Below, piece by piece: positions 53,133 through 62,603 of a stretch of DNA of 64,000 nt. Made by a program: the position numbers and the translations under genes. Origin of the DNA: Schumannella sp. 10F1B-5-1 (GTDB taxonomy: Bacteria; Actinomycetota; Actinomycetes; Actinomycetales; Microbacteriaceae); contig NZ_VHQH01000039.1 in the NCBI RefSeq assembly GCF_006517535.1, forward strand, positions 231,472 through 295,471, given 5' to 3'. Position 1 is the first letter of the stretch, and each line of letters starts with the position of its first letter. The notes beneath the pieces were generated by a model that was not told the DNA's origin, searched no databases, and saw nothing but the letters and a program-made list of their open reading frames with translations.

Positions 53133-53999
53133 TCAGGGCAGCGTCAGCAGCTCGGCGCCGCGCTCGGTGACGACCATCGTGTGCTCGAACTGCGCCGTCA
53201 GGCTGCGGTCGCGGGTGACGACGGTCCAGTCGTCGGCCCAGAGATCCCAGCGCTCCTCGCCGGAGATCGTGAGCATGGGCTCGATCGTGAAGACCATCCC
53301 GGGCTCCATCACGGTCGTCGCGCTCGGGTCGTCCCAGTGCGGGATGACGAGGCCGGAGTGGAACGTCGCGCCGACGCCGTGGCCCGTGTAGTCGCGCACG
53401 ACGCCGTAGCCGAAGCGCCGGGCGTAGCTCTCGATCGCCCGGCCGATGACGTTGATCTGACGGCCCGGTGCGACCGCCTTGATGCCGCGGTTCAGCGCCT
53501 CCCGGGTGCGATCCACGAGGTCGACGACCTCGGGCGCGGCGTCGCCGACGAGGAAGGTCGCGTTGAGGTCGCCGTGCATGCCGTCGACGTAGGCGGTGAT
53601 GTCGATGTTGACCAGGTCGCCGTCGCGCAGCACGGTGTCGTCGGGGATGCCGTGGCAGACGACTTCGTTGATCGACGTGCAGCTCGACTTCGGGAAGCCG
53701 CGGTAGCCGAGCGTCGAGGGATAGGCGTCGTGCGCCACGAGGAAGTCGTGAGCGACCTCGTCGAGGTGGTCGGTCGTGACCCCGGGACGGATCGCGGCGC
53801 CGACCGCCTCGACCGCGCGGGCGGCGATGCGGCCCGACTCGCGGATGCGGGCGATCTCGGCGAAGTCGTAGACGTCGCCGCGGTCCGAGCGGCGGGGTCC
53901 CGGGCGTCCCACGTATTCCGGACGCGGAATGTGGTGGGGCACCGGACGCTGGGGGCCGACGGCGCCGGGGACGAGCAGACCGGAGTCGTCGAAAGGCAT
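53133..53999 (-). CDS. map: Methionine aminopeptidase
   Basis: The 288-residue enzyme removes N-terminal Met from proteins after deformylation. The metal-binding set of type I MetAP is visible in [20 protein letters not shown] (two Asp), [22 protein letters not shown] and [11 protein letters not shown] (Glu). An N-terminal extension of about 45 residues ([16 protein letters not shown]) is common in actinobacterial MapB-type enzymes. The start ATG 53999 is leaderless, seven bases after TAGGCT. Confidence 0.95.
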   Translation of the reverse strand: MPFDDSGLLVPGAVGPQRPVPHHIPRPEYVGRPGPRRSDRGDVYDFAEIARIRESGRIAARAVEAVGAAIRPGVTTDHLDEVAHDFLVAHDAYPSTLGYRGFPKSSCTSINEVVCHGIPDDTVLRDGDLVNIDITAYVDGMHGDLNATFLVGDAAPEVVDLVDRTREALNRGIKAVAPGRQINVIGRAIESYARRFGYGVVRDYTGHGVGATFHSGLVIPHWDDPSATTVMEPGMVFTIEPMLTISGEERWDLWADDWTVVTRDRSLTAQFEHTMVVTERGAELLTLP

Positions 54000-54006
54000 G
54001 AGGATC

Positions 54007-54012
54007 AGCCTA
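54007..54012 (-). promoter_or_regulatory. -10 box, leaderless map
   Basis: TAGGCT on the minus strand is seven bases before ATG 53999. Confidence 0.55.
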
Positions 54013-54040
54013 GGCGCTGGTCGCCGCCGGGGCCGCCGCG

Positions 54041-54046
54041 TAGCCT
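54041..54046 (+). promoter_or_regulatory. -10 box, leaderless small gene
   Basis: TAGCCT is six bases before ATG 54053, 28 bases from the divergent map box. Confidence 0.55.
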
Positions 54047-54052
54047 GGCGTC

Positions 54053-54226
54053 ATGACCGACTGGTGGTACAACCACAAGACCGGCGAGGTCGAGGAGGGC
54101 GCGCAGTCGCTCGGCTCCGACCGCGACGGGCCGTTCGCCTCCCGCGAGGAGGCAGCCCGCGCTCCGCAGATCGCGCAGGAGCGCGCGCGGAAGTGGCAGG
54201 CGGAGGAGTCCGCCGAAGACAATTGA
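54053..54226 (+). CDS. Conserved 57-residue protein (WWYNHKTGEVEEG type)
   Basis: ATG 54053 follows a -10 box with leaderless spacing. The product begins MTDWWYNHKTGEVEEGAQ and ends in a charged helix (REEAARAPQIAQERARKWQA). The WWYNxxTGEVE opening is the recognisable part of a small actinobacterial family with SPOR-like spacing of aromatic residues, usually found beside map. Function is unknown. It ends before a small membrane gene on the other strand, 13 bases away. Confidence 0.82.
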   Translation: MTDWWYNHKTGEVEEGAQSLGSDRDGPFASREEAARAPQIAQERARKWQAEESAEDN

Positions 54227-54239
54227 GCGGCGAGCCGGA

Positions 54240-54443
54240 CTAGACGCGGCCCTCGCGAGCCCGGCGCAGCAGCCAGACGCCGACCCCGATCATCCCGGCC
54301 GCGACCGCGACGAGGACGAAGCCGAGGATGATCAGCGGCGTCTTGCCGGCGATCGAGCCCCAGATGATCACCGTCAGGCCGATCGCCAGCGAGAGACACT
54401 GGGTGATGATGACGCGCTTGGCCGCGGATGCCGGATCCCGCAT
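54240..54443 (-). CDS. Small two-helix membrane protein
   Basis: The 67-residue protein starts at ATG 54443, two bases after the panB stop, so it is translated with panB. Two transmembrane helices are clear: ITQCLSLAIGLTVIIWGSIA and TPLIILGFVLVAVAAGMIGVGVWLL. A basic tail, RRAREGRV, follows. No family is recognised. Convergent with the map-linked small gene. Confidence 0.75.
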   Translation of the reverse strand: MRDPASAAKRVIITQCLSLAIGLTVIIWGSIAGKTPLIILGFVLVAVAAGMIGVGVWLLRRAREGRV

Positions 54444-54445
54444 CG

Positions 54446-55261
54446 TCAGTCCTCGAAGCTGTGCTCGGCCGCCGGGAACGTGCCGGCGGTGACGTCGGCG
54501 GCGTAGGCCCGCGCCGCATCCTCGAGGGTCTGCGCGAGCTGGGCGTACTGCTTGACGAAACGGGGGAGACGCCCGGTCGCCATGCCGGCCCAGTCGGTCC
54601 ACACCAGGATCTGCCCGTCGGTGTCGGGGCCGGCGCCGATGCCGATCGTCGGGATGCTGAGCTCCTCGGTGACGCGCTTCGCCGCGGCGGCCGGGACCAT
54701 CTCGAGCACGACCGCGAAGGCGCCGGCCTCCTGCACGGCGTGCGCGTCGGCGAGCAGCTGCTCGACACCGGCGCCGCGGCCCTGCACGACGTGACCGCCG
54801 AGACCGTGCTCGCTCTGCGGGGTGTAGCCGATGTGGCCCATGACCGGGATGCCGGCCTCGACGATCCGGCGGATCTGCTCGGCGCTGCGCACCCCGCCCT
54901 CGAGCTTCACGGCGTGCGCGCGGGTCTCCTTCATGAAGCGGAAGGCCGTGTGCAGCGCCTCGTCGGCTCCGGTCTCGTACGACCCGAAGGGCAGGTCGGC
55001 GATGACGAGCGCGCGCTTGACCGCGTTCGCGACCGAGCGGGCGAGCGGGATCAGCTCGTCGACCGTGATCGGCAGGGTCGTGTCGTAGCCGAGCACGTTG
55101 TTGCCCGCCGAGTCGCCGACGAGCAGGAAGTCGATCCCCGCGCGGTCGAAGATGCCGGCGGTGAGCTGGTCGTAGCTGGTGAGTCCCGTGATCTTCAGAC
55201 CCTGCTGCTTCGCGTTCTGGAAATGCCGGGTGCGGACCCGCTTGACCACCTCGTCTGCCAT
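54446..55261 (-). CDS. panB: 3-methyl-2-oxobutanoate hydroxymethyltransferase
   Basis: The 271-residue enzyme makes ketopantoate, the first step of pantothenate and coenzyme A synthesis. Signature blocks are [38 protein letters not shown] (split by a Gly-rich loop), [37 protein letters not shown], and [19 protein letters not shown]. The metal and substrate residues of the family are retained. Start ATG 55261 is leaderless. It precedes the small membrane gene and is followed upstream by the YhhN gene. Confidence 0.96.
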   Translation of the reverse strand: MADEVVKRVRTRHFQNAKQQGLKITGLTSYDQLTAGIFDRAGIDFLLVGDSAGNNVLGYDTTLPITVDELIPLARSVANAVKRALVIADLPFGSYETGADEALHTAFRFMKETRAHAVKLEGGVRSAEQIRRIVEAGIPVMGHIGYTPQSEHGLGGHVVQGRGAGVEQLLADAHAVQEAGAFAVVLEMVPAAAAKRVTEELSIPTIGIGAGPDTDGQILVWTDWAGMATGRLPRFVKQYAQLAQTLEDAARAYAADVTAGTFPAAEHSFED

Positions 55262-55268
55262 GCGGTCG

Positions 55269-55274
55269 AGCCTA
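55269..55274 (-). promoter_or_regulatory. -10 box, leaderless panB
   Basis: TAGGCT is seven bases before ATG 55261. Its TAG is also the stop codon of the YhhN-family gene. Confidence 0.55.
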
Positions 55275-55967
55275 ACCCGCCGCGCCCGCCGCCTCCCGAC
55301 CGTGCGGGGCGGTGACGCGCATCCCGAGCCGGCCCTCGTGGCGCAGCGTCGCCGCGACCAGCAGCGCCTGGGCGAGCAGGTAGAGCGCCATGATCACGGT
55401 GTCGCTCACCGGATCCTTCAGCAGCCCCGGCACGAACAGCCGGCCCGCGAGCAGCGAGTCGGAGGCGACGAAGGCCGCGCCGCCGAGGGCGAGCACGACC
55501 GAGCCGCGCGTCGCCACCGCGGCCATGCCACCGAGCGCCAGGCCGTACACCGCGACCGGCACGAGCAGGGCGCCGAGGTAGGGCGCGAGCACGACGAGGA
55601 GCCCGATCCACCAGACCGGATAGGCGAGCGCCCACCATGAGAGCCGGTGCCGGTACGAGGTGAACAGCATGCCGAGATAGGCCAGGTGGGCGAGCAGGAA
55701 GCAGCCGAGGCCGATCAGCAGCCAGTGGATGGTGACATCGCCGAGCCAGGAGAACAGCACGCCGAGCAGCAGCAGGATGAGCGGCAGCACGCGCCCGCGC
55801 CGTCCGAGCGCCACGATCGGGATCGCGAGCGCCGGCATGAGCAGGGGCTTCGTGGCGGAGTCGAGCAGGGTCAGCTCGGGCATCTTGCTGATGAGGTGCA
55901 GGGCCGCGATCAGCAGGAACGGCAGCCACCACACGATGACGCTGCGCAGGGTCGGCCGTTCGATCAT
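55272..55967 (-). CDS. YhhN/TMEM86-family membrane protein (lysoplasmalogenase-like)
   Basis: From ATG 55967 the protein has 231 residues with about eight transmembrane helices. Conserved acidic sites are [11 protein letters not shown] and [13 protein letters not shown], matching the YhhN family. Eukaryotic members hydrolyse the vinyl-ether bond of lysoplasmalogens, and bacterial activity is less established. The start is leaderless, six bases after TATCTT. It stands between panB and nadE. Confidence 0.87.
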   Translation of the reverse strand: MIERPTLRSVIVWWLPFLLIAALHLISKMPELTLLDSATKPLLMPALAIPIVALGRRGRVLPLILLLLGVLFSWLGDVTIHWLLIGLGCFLLAHLAYLGMLFTSYRHRLSWWALAYPVWWIGLLVVLAPYLGALLVPVAVYGLALGGMAAVATRGSVVLALGGAAFVASDSLLAGRLFVPGLLKDPVSDTVIMALYLLAQALLVAATLRHEGRLGMRVTAPHGREAAGAAG

Positions 55968-55973
55968 CCCGAG

Positions 55974-55979
55974 AAGATA
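55974..55979 (-). promoter_or_regulatory. -10 box, leaderless YhhN-family gene
   Basis: TATCTT is six bases before ATG 55967 on the minus strand. Confidence 0.5.
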
Positions 55980-56081
55980 TCGCGTCTCGGGGAACGATCG
56001 GTCCACCCCGACGGGATCTCGCGCGACGCGACGGCGTCCGCCGACGCGGAACGCCCGCCCGACCCGTCGGCCGGGCGACGC

Positions 56082-57815
56082 TCAGCGCGTGGGTCGGTAG
56101 GTGATCGGCAGCCGCCGGTCGCGCCCGAACGCCATGCCCGAGATCTTCGGCCCGATCGCGCCCTGACGGCGCTTCCACTCGGAGCGGTCGACGAGCTTCG
56201 TCACGAAGTCGACCGTCTCCGGGTCGTAGCCGGCCTCCACGAGCTCCTCGCGGCCCTGCCGCTGCGTCACGTAGCGCTCGAGCATCTCGTCGAGCAGCTC
56301 GTAGGGCGGCAGCGTGTCCTGGTCGACCTGGTCGGGGCGCAGCTCGGCGCTCGGCGGCTTCTCGATCGAGGCGATCGGAATGGGCGCCGTCTCGCCGCGC
56401 GACTCGGCGAAGGCATTGCGCCAGCGCGCCAGCTCCCACACCAGGGTCTTCGGAACGTCCTTGATCGGCGCGAAGCCGCCCGCGGCATCCCCGTAGATCG
56501 TCGAGTAGCCGACCGACACCTCGGTCTTGTTGCCGTTGGTCAGCGCCAGATGGCCGTGGCTGTTCGAGGCGGCCATCCAGATCATGCCCCGGATGCGCGC
56601 CTGCAGGTTCTCGGCGGCGACGCCCTCGAGGTGCAGCTGCTCTTCGATCGGCGTGACGAGGTCGGCGATCGGCTCGACCGAGTAGTGCAGTCCGATGCGC
56701 TCGGCGAGCTCGGCGGCGTCGTCCTTCGAGCCGTCGGAGCTGTAGCGGCTCGGCATCGAGATGCCGTAGACGCGGTCGGCGCCGATCGCGTCGGCCGCCA
56801 GCGCAGCGACGACGCTCGAGTCGATGCCGCCCGAGAGGCCGAGCACGACGCTCGGGAAGCCGTTCTTCTCGACGTAGGCGCGCAGTCCGAGGACGAGGGC
56901 GTTCCAGATCTGCTCGCGGTCGTCGGGCAGCTCGGCCACGTCGCGGGCGAGCTCCGGCCGCTCGTCGACGACCGGCAGGTCGAGCGCGACGCGGCGCACC
57001 GCATCCGGAAGCGCCGCATCGGTCGCGGCCTCGGGATCGACGTCGACGACGAGCAGGTGCTCGCGGAACTGCGGCGCCCGGGCGAGGATCTCGCCGGCCT
57101 CGTCGACCACGACGCTGTCGCCGTCGAACACCAGATCGTCCTGCCCGCCGACGATGTTGACGTAGGCGACGATCGTGTCCGTCTCGACGGCGCGGCGGGT
57201 GACGAGCGGCAGGCGCACCTCGTCTTTGTCGCGCTCGAACGGCGAGGCGTTGATCACGAGCAGCAGACCCGCGTCGGCGCTGAGCACCCGGCCGACCGGG
57301 CCGCCGTCGCGCCACAGGTCCTCGCAGACGATGAGGGCCACATCCACGCCCTTGAGACGCAGCACGAGCAGCTCGTCGCCGGGGATGAACACGCGGTACT
57401 CATCGAACACCGAGTAGTTCGGTAGGTGATGCTTGGCATAGCGCGCGACGACCTGCCCGCGGTGCAGCACGCTGGCGCAGTTCTGCGCGATCGCGGTGGG
57501 CGCGTTCGAGGTGCCGAGCAGGCGGGGGGAGTGCGGGCCATCGGGATGCCCGACCACGACGACGAGGTCGCCGAGGCCCTCCTCGGCCAGTCGTGCGGCC
57601 AGTCGCACGACCGCCTCGCCGCTCGCGCGGAGGAATCCGGGCTGCGCGGCCAGGTCCTCGATCGGGTAGCCGGAGAGCGCCATCTCGCCCGCGGCGAGCA
57701 CGTCGGCGCCCTGCGCGGCGGCGTCGCGGGCGGCGGCGAGGATCTGCTCGGCGTTGCCGGCGAGGTCTCCCACCACGGGATCGGTCTGGGCGAGTGCCAG
57801 TCGGAGGCGGGGCAT
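56082..57815 (-). CDS. nadE: Glutamine-dependent NAD+ synthetase
   Basis: The 577-residue enzyme makes NAD+ from deamido-NAD+ using ammonia from glutamine. The N-terminal nitrilase-type glutaminase has the triad E44 (AAGEMALSGYP), K128 (YAKHHLPNY) and C164 (ALIVCEDLW). The C-terminal synthetase has the PP-loop VVLGLSGGIDSSVVAAL and, later, YSTIYGDAAGGFAPIKDVPK. Length and order are standard for the two-domain form. ATG 57815 is leaderless. It uses glutamine, the product of the divergent gene glnA. Confidence 0.96.
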   Translation of the reverse strand: MPRLRLALAQTDPVVGDLAGNAEQILAAARDAAAQGADVLAAGEMALSGYPIEDLAAQPGFLRASGEAVVRLAARLAEEGLGDLVVVVGHPDGPHSPRLLGTSNAPTAIAQNCASVLHRGQVVARYAKHHLPNYSVFDEYRVFIPGDELLVLRLKGVDVALIVCEDLWRDGGPVGRVLSADAGLLLVINASPFERDKDEVRLPLVTRRAVETDTIVAYVNIVGGQDDLVFDGDSVVVDEAGEILARAPQFREHLLVVDVDPEAATDAALPDAVRRVALDLPVVDERPELARDVAELPDDREQIWNALVLGLRAYVEKNGFPSVVLGLSGGIDSSVVAALAADAIGADRVYGISMPSRYSSDGSKDDAAELAERIGLHYSVEPIADLVTPIEEQLHLEGVAAENLQARIRGMIWMAASNSHGHLALTNGNKTEVSVGYSTIYGDAAGGFAPIKDVPKTLVWELARWRNAFAESRGETAPIPIASIEKPPSAELRPDQVDQDTLPPYELLDEMLERYVTQRQGREELVEAGYDPETVDFVTKLVDRSEWKRRQGAIGPKISGMAFGRDRRLPITYRPTR

Positions 57816-57820
57816 GCCGC

Positions 57821-57827
57821 TAGCCTA
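57821..57827. promoter_or_regulatory. Overlapping divergent -10 boxes of nadE and glnA
   Basis: On the plus strand TAGCCT (57821-57826) can serve glnA. On the minus strand TAGGCT (57822-57827) lies six bases before nadE ATG 57815. The hexamers overlap with a one-base offset, so only one promoter can be occupied at a time. Confidence 0.55.
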
Positions 57828-57850
57828 ATGAGAGACCAGAAAGGGCCTGC

Positions 57851-59188
57851 ATGGACAAGCAGCGTGACTTCGTTCTCCGCACCATCGAGGAGCGCGGTGT
57901 CAAGTTCGTGAGGCTGTGGTTCACCGATGTGGTGGGCACCCTCAAATCGGTCGCTCTCGCCCCCGCCGAGGTGGAGGGCGCGTTCACGGAGGGCGTCGGC
58001 TTCGACGGCTCCGCGATCGAGGGCCTGACCCGCACGTCGGAGGCCGACGTGCTCGCGATCCCCGACCCGACGACGTTCCAGATCCTGCCCTGGCGCGGCG
58101 ACGTCGATCCGACAGCGCGCATGTTCTGCGACATCACGACGCCCGACGGGCAGCCGGCCGTCGCCGACCCGCGCAACGTGCTCAAGCGCGCGCTCGCGAG
58201 CGCCGCGGATGCGGGCTTCACCTTCTACACGCATCCCGAGATCGAGTTCTACCTGCTGAAGTCGTCGAAACTCGAGAACGGACGGCCGGTTCCGGTCGAC
58301 TCGGCGGGCTACTTCGACAACGTGCCCGGCGGTACCGCCCACGACTTCCGTCGTCGCAGCGTGCGGATGCTGGAGGACCTCGGCATCTCGGTCGAGTTCA
58401 GCCACCACGAGGCGGGCCCCGGCCAGAACGAGATCGACCTGCGGTACGCGGATGCGCTCACCACGGCCGACAACATCATGACCTTCCGCACGGTCATCAA
58501 GGAGGTCGCGATCGAGCAGGGCTGCTACGCGACCTTCATGCCGAAGCCGTTCTCAGGCAAGCCTGGTTCGGGCATGCACACCCACGTGTCGCTGTTCGAG
58601 GGCGACTCGAACGCCTTCTACGACGCCTCGGGCGAGTACCAGCTCTCGCGCATCGGCCGTCAGTTCGTGGCGGGTCTGCTGACCCACGCTCCGGAGTTCA
58701 CGGCGATCACGAACCAGTTCATCAACTCGTACAAGCGCCTCTGGGGCGGTGACGAGGCCCCGAGCTACATCACTTGGGGTCACAACAACCGCTCGGCCCT
58801 CGTGCGGGTGCCGCTCTACAAGCCCGGCAAGGGCCAGAGCGCGCGCGTCGAGTACCGCGGCATCGATTCGGCGGCGAACCCCTACCTGGCCTACGCGCTC
58901 ATGCTCTCGGCCGGCCTCAAGGGCATCAAGGAGGGCTACGAGCTGCCGCCCGAGGCCGACGGCGACGTCTGGAACATGAGCGACGGCGAGCGTCGCGCCC
59001 TCGGCTACGCTCCGCTGCCGGCGAGCCTCGACCGCGCGCTGCGCCTCATGGAGGAGAGCGAGCTGGTCGCCGAGACGCTCGGCGAGCACGTCTTCAACTA
59101 CGTGCTGGCCAACAAGCGCCGCGACGTCGCCGACTACCGCGCCCAGGTCACGCCCTACGAGCTCGAGAGCAACCTCGAGATCCTCTGA
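57851..59188 (+). CDS. glnA: Glutamine synthetase type I, GlnA2-like
   Basis: The 445-residue enzyme joins ammonia and glutamate. Signature blocks are FVRLWFTDVVGTLKSVALAP, GVGFDGSAIEGL, the metal-site EIEFYLL, KPFSGKPGSGMHTHVSLFEG, NNRSALVRVP and the C-terminal YELPPEADG. The loop carrying the adenylylation site is about 12 residues shorter than in classic GlnA; Y363 sits in front of the ELPPE motif. ATG 57851 has ribosome binding site AGAAAGG. The neighbour glnE encodes the adenylyltransferase. The size and loop indicate GlnA2 type. Confidence 0.93.
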   Translation: MDKQRDFVLRTIEERGVKFVRLWFTDVVGTLKSVALAPAEVEGAFTEGVGFDGSAIEGLTRTSEADVLAIPDPTTFQILPWRGDVDPTARMFCDITTPDGQPAVADPRNVLKRALASAADAGFTFYTHPEIEFYLLKSSKLENGRPVPVDSAGYFDNVPGGTAHDFRRRSVRMLEDLGISVEFSHHEAGPGQNEIDLRYADALTTADNIMTFRTVIKEVAIEQGCYATFMPKPFSGKPGSGMHTHVSLFEGDSNAFYDASGEYQLSRIGRQFVAGLLTHAPEFTAITNQFINSYKRLWGGDEAPSYITWGHNNRSALVRVPLYKPGKGQSARVEYRGIDSAANPYLAYALMLSAGLKGIKEGYELPPEADGDVWNMSDGERRALGYAPLPASLDRALRLMEESELVAETLGEHVFNYVLANKRRDVADYRAQVTPYELESNLEIL

Positions 59189-59206
59189 GCCCGGCTCTCC
59201 GGGCTC
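59187..59206 (+). terminator. Hairpin overlapping the glnA stop
   Basis: GAGCCCGG (59187-59194) and CCGGGCTC (59199-59206) with loop CTCT. It could attenuate transcription into glnE. Confidence 0.5.
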
Positions 59207-59236
59207 CCGCACCTGCCATACCGGAGTTCTCGCACC

Positions 59237-62188
59237 ATGACCCGCACGGCGCCGACGCTGTCCGAGCTGGCGCGACTCGGCTTCTCGGAGCTGAGCGCCG
59301 CCGGCGCGGCCGTCGTCGAGCTGCCCGAGGACCTGCTGCCGCTGTTCGCCGCGGCGGCGGACCCCGACCTCGCGCTGCGGTCGCTGGTACGGCTGCAGGA
59401 GAAGGCTCCGGATGCGGTGGCCGGCGTCGTCGCCGACCCCGACGCCGCCGAGCGGCTCATGCGGGTGGTCGGCGCCTCTGAAGGGCTGGCGGAGTTCCTG
59501 CTGCGTCGCCCGGCGGCGCTGGATGCGCTGCTCGACCCGCTGCGCCGCCCCCTCGACAGCGCGGCGGCACGGGAGCTGATGCTCACGGCCGTCGGCGACG
59601 CCGGCGGCGAGGATGCCTGGGTTCCCCTGCGCGTCGCCTATCGCCGCGAGCTGACGCGTCTCGCCGCGTGGGATCTGGGCTCCGCTGACCCGGTCGCCGT
59701 GCTCGACCGGGTCGCCGCCGGCCTCGCCGACCTGGCGGGCGCGGCGCTCGACGTGGCGATCGACATCGCCCGACGCGGCAGCCGCTTCCCGGCCGAGCAC
59801 ATCGCCGCCACCCGCTTCACGGTGATCGGCATGGGCAAGACCGGCGCGCGCGAGCTCAACTACCTGAGCGACGTCGATGTCATCTACGTCGCCGAGGCCG
59901 CGCGCGACGACGACGGGGAGCCGGTCATCGGCGACGACCGTGCGGTCGAGATCGCGACCCGCCTCGCGATCGACACGCAGAAGGCGATCGCCGAGCTGGC
60001 CGTCGAGCCCGCCCTCTGGGAGGTGGATGCGAACCTCCGGCCCGAGGGCAAAGACGGCGCACTCGTGCGCACCCTCGACTCGCACCGCGCCTACTACGAC
60101 CGCTGGGCCCAGAACTGGGAGTTCCAGGCGCTGCTGAAGGCGCGGCCGATCGCCGGCGACGCGGAGCTGGGGGAGCGCTACGTCGAGCGCATCTGGCCGC
60201 TGGTCTGGACGAGCGCCGGGCGCGACGGCTTCGTCGAGTCGGCGCAGCGGATGCGCGAGCGGGTGACCGAGCACATCCCCGCCGACGAGGTCGACGTGCA
60301 GCTCAAACTCGGCCCCGGCGGCCTGCGCGACGTCGAGTTCACGATCCAGCTGCTGCAGCTCGTGCACGGTCACCACGACGAGGGCGTGCGCCGCCGCTCC
60401 ACGCTCGACGCCCTCGACGCCCTCGCGCAGAACGGCTACGTCGGCCGGGTCGAGGCCGCGGAGTTCTCGCGCGACTACCGGATGCTGCGGGTGCTCGAGC
60501 ACCGCATCCAGCTGAGTCGTCTTCGCCGCACGCACCTCATGCCGCGCGAACCCGAGGCCCTGCGGGCGCTGGCCCGCGCCAGCGGTCTCGCCGCCTCGGG
60601 TGACGCGCTCGTCGAGGCCTGGCAGCGGGTCAAGCTCGAGGTGCGCGGCCTGCACGAGCGGCTGTTCTACCGGCCGCTGCTGTCGGCGGTGGCCTCCCTG
60701 CCCGACGAGGACTTCCAGCTCACGAGCGCACAGGCGGAGGCGCGGCTCAGCGCCGCCGGGTTCCGCGACGCCCGCGGCGCGCTGCACCACATCGCCGCCC
60801 TCACCTCGGGCGTCTCGCGTCGCGCGGCGATCCAGCGGACACTGCTTCCGGTCATGCTGCAGTGGTTCGCCGACGGCGCCGACCCCGACTACGGCTTGCT
60901 CGCCTTCCGCCGCCTCAGCGACGACCTCGGCGAGGCCTACTGGTTCCTGCGCATGCTGCGCGACTCGGCCGGCGGCGCGCGCCGCCTGACCGACGTGCTG
61001 TCGAGCTCGCGCTTCGTGGGCGTGCTGTTCGAGCGCTTCCCCGAGGCGGCGGCCTGGCTCGAGAACGACAGCGAGCTGCGCCCGCGGCCGCTCGCCCAGC
61101 TGGCCGAGGAGACGGCGGCGACGCTGGCGCGCCACGCCGGCGACGTGGATGCGGCCGCTCTCGCCCTGCGCACGGCCCGGCGCCGTGAGGTGCTGCGCCT
61201 CGCCCTCGCGGGGATCGTCGGCGTCATCACGGTCGAGGAGCTGGGGCACAGTCTCAGCGACGTCACCGAGAACCTGCTCGAGGGCATCCTCACGCTCGCC
61301 CGCCGCGACACCGAGGGCCTGGAGTTCGGCATCATCGCCTTCGGCCGCTTCGGCGGGCGCGAGCTCGGCTTCGGCAGCGACGCCGACATCGTCTACGTGC
61401 ACCGGCCGACCACCGCCGAGCCGGCGGAGGCGCAGAAGCAGGCCGAGCGCATCGTGCGCGAGCTCGTGCGTCTCACCGAAGACCTGCGTCTGCCGCTCGA
61501 GCTCGACACCGGGCTGCGGCCCGAGGGCAAGAACGGCGCCGTCGTGCGTTCGCTCGACTCGTACCGCTCGTACTACGCGCGCTGGTCGCTGACCTGGGAG
61601 GCGCAGGCGCTGCTGCGCGCCCGCGGCACCGCCGGCGATCCCGACCTGCTGCGGGCCTTCGAGCACATGGCCGACGACATCCGCTACCCCGCCTCGATCG
61701 CCGAGAAGGACGTGCGCGAGGTCAAGCGCATCAAGGCCCGGGTCGAGTCGGAGCGACTGCCGCGCGGCGCCGACCCCTCGCGGCACCTCAAGCTCGGCCG
61801 CGGCTCGCTCAGCGACGTCGAATGGCTCGTGCAGCTGCTGCAGTTGCAGCACGCGAACGCGAACCCGTCGATGCGCACGACGTCGACGCTCGAGGCGCTC
61901 GACGCGGCGGTCGCCGCCGGCTTCGTCACGAGCGAGGATGCGGGCAGGCTGCGCGAGGCGTGGATCCTCGCCTCCCGCGCGCGCTCGGCCATGACGCTCT
62001 GGACGGCGAAGACGGCCGACGTGCTGCCGACCGACCGCCAGCAGCTCGAGGGCGTGGCGCGGCTGCTCGAGTACCCGGCCGGGGGAGCGAGCGCGCTCGA
62101 CGAGGACTACCTGCGCACCACCCGCCTCGCGCGCCAGGTGTTCGAGACGCTCTTCTACGGGCCTCGCCTGTCGTCGACGCAGCGCTGA
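59237..62188 (+). CDS. glnE: Bifunctional glutamine synthetase adenylyltransferase/deadenylase
   Basis: The 983-residue protein has two nucleotidyltransferase halves. The N-terminal deadenylase has the catalytic core FTVIGMGKTGARELNYLSDVDVIYVAEA and RPEGKDGALVRTLDSH. The C-terminal adenylylase has FGIIAFGRFGGRELGFGSDADIVYVH and RPEGKNGAVVRSLDSY. Helical linkers follow both, including LKLGRGSLSDVEWLVQLLQL. It adjusts glutamine synthetase activity to nitrogen status. The gene follows glnA by 48 bases. Length is normal. Confidence 0.97.
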   Translation: MTRTAPTLSELARLGFSELSAAGAAVVELPEDLLPLFAAAADPDLALRSLVRLQEKAPDAVAGVVADPDAAERLMRVVGASEGLAEFLLRRPAALDALLDPLRRPLDSAAARELMLTAVGDAGGEDAWVPLRVAYRRELTRLAAWDLGSADPVAVLDRVAAGLADLAGAALDVAIDIARRGSRFPAEHIAATRFTVIGMGKTGARELNYLSDVDVIYVAEAARDDDGEPVIGDDRAVEIATRLAIDTQKAIAELAVEPALWEVDANLRPEGKDGALVRTLDSHRAYYDRWAQNWEFQALLKARPIAGDAELGERYVERIWPLVWTSAGRDGFVESAQRMRERVTEHIPADEVDVQLKLGPGGLRDVEFTIQLLQLVHGHHDEGVRRRSTLDALDALAQNGYVGRVEAAEFSRDYRMLRVLEHRIQLSRLRRTHLMPREPEALRALARASGLAASGDALVEAWQRVKLEVRGLHERLFYRPLLSAVASLPDEDFQLTSAQAEARLSAAGFRDARGALHHIAALTSGVSRRAAIQRTLLPVMLQWFADGADPDYGLLAFRRLSDDLGEAYWFLRMLRDSAGGARRLTDVLSSSRFVGVLFERFPEAAAWLENDSELRPRPLAQLAEETAATLARHAGDVDAAALALRTARRREVLRLALAGIVGVITVEELGHSLSDVTENLLEGILTLARRDTEGLEFGIIAFGRFGGRELGFGSDADIVYVHRPTTAEPAEAQKQAERIVRELVRLTEDLRLPLELDTGLRPEGKNGAVVRSLDSYRSYYARWSLTWEAQALLRARGTAGDPDLLRAFEHMADDIRYPASIAEKDVREVKRIKARVESERLPRGADPSRHLKLGRGSLSDVEWLVQLLQLQHANANPSMRTTSTLEALDAAVAAGFVTSEDAGRLREAWILASRARSAMTLWTAKTADVLPTDRQQLEGVARLLEYPAGGASALDEDYLRTTRLARQVFETLFYGPRLSSTQR

Positions 62189-62603
62189 TCGGCCTCACCC
62201 CGAGCGCCTGAGCTTAATTTTCTTTCACGAGTTTCGACGCGAGATCGCCGTCCCCCGAACGAGGGTGCGTGTACCCCGGCGGACGTGACGTCGCCGCGCC
62301 CGCGTCGGAGAGCGCGACGCGGAGCGCCGTCGTCCTCGCGATGACCAGGTCGCTCTGACCGGGGTTTTTCCCGGACCGGTCCGCCGTCGTGTCGGCGCAA
62401 GAGGGGACGCGCTCCGCCGTGTCCCGCATTCGTCCGACCTGTCTGCCCCCGCGCATCCCGAACCGTCGTCGACGGCACGAGGGGTGACGATGGGGTGGTC
62501 TTGCGCCCCCCGAGCGAGGGGGTTCATGATGACGGCACCTGCAGCACCGTCCAGGTCCCCGACGTCGCGGACACCCCATCCCGTCTCATGAAAGCGGGGT
62601 CCT
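62189..62603 (+). other. Long intergenic region upstream of the glycosyltransferase gene
   Basis: This 415-bp gap is the longest in the window. It has an AT-rich tract (TTAATTTTCTTT, 62215-62226), a CCGGG/CCCGG hairpin (62359-62374) with a T-rich loop, and a CCCCC/GGGGG hairpin (62507-62522). A 21-codon open frame runs from ATG 62526 to TGA 62591, with GAGGGGG just upstream. No known riboswitch class was recognised. It is likely to hold the promoter and regulatory leader of the next gene. Confidence 0.5.

Noticed and set aside
58553..61852. 1099-codon open frame opposite glnA and glnE
   Set aside because: No recognisable domains; the plus strand carries full glnA and glnE with all motifs.
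62203..62245. Seventh degenerate copy of the palindromic element (GCGCCTGAG and GAGTTTCGAC)
   Set aside because: Only short fragments match, both resembling the same arm and without the expected 49-bp spacing; probably chance.
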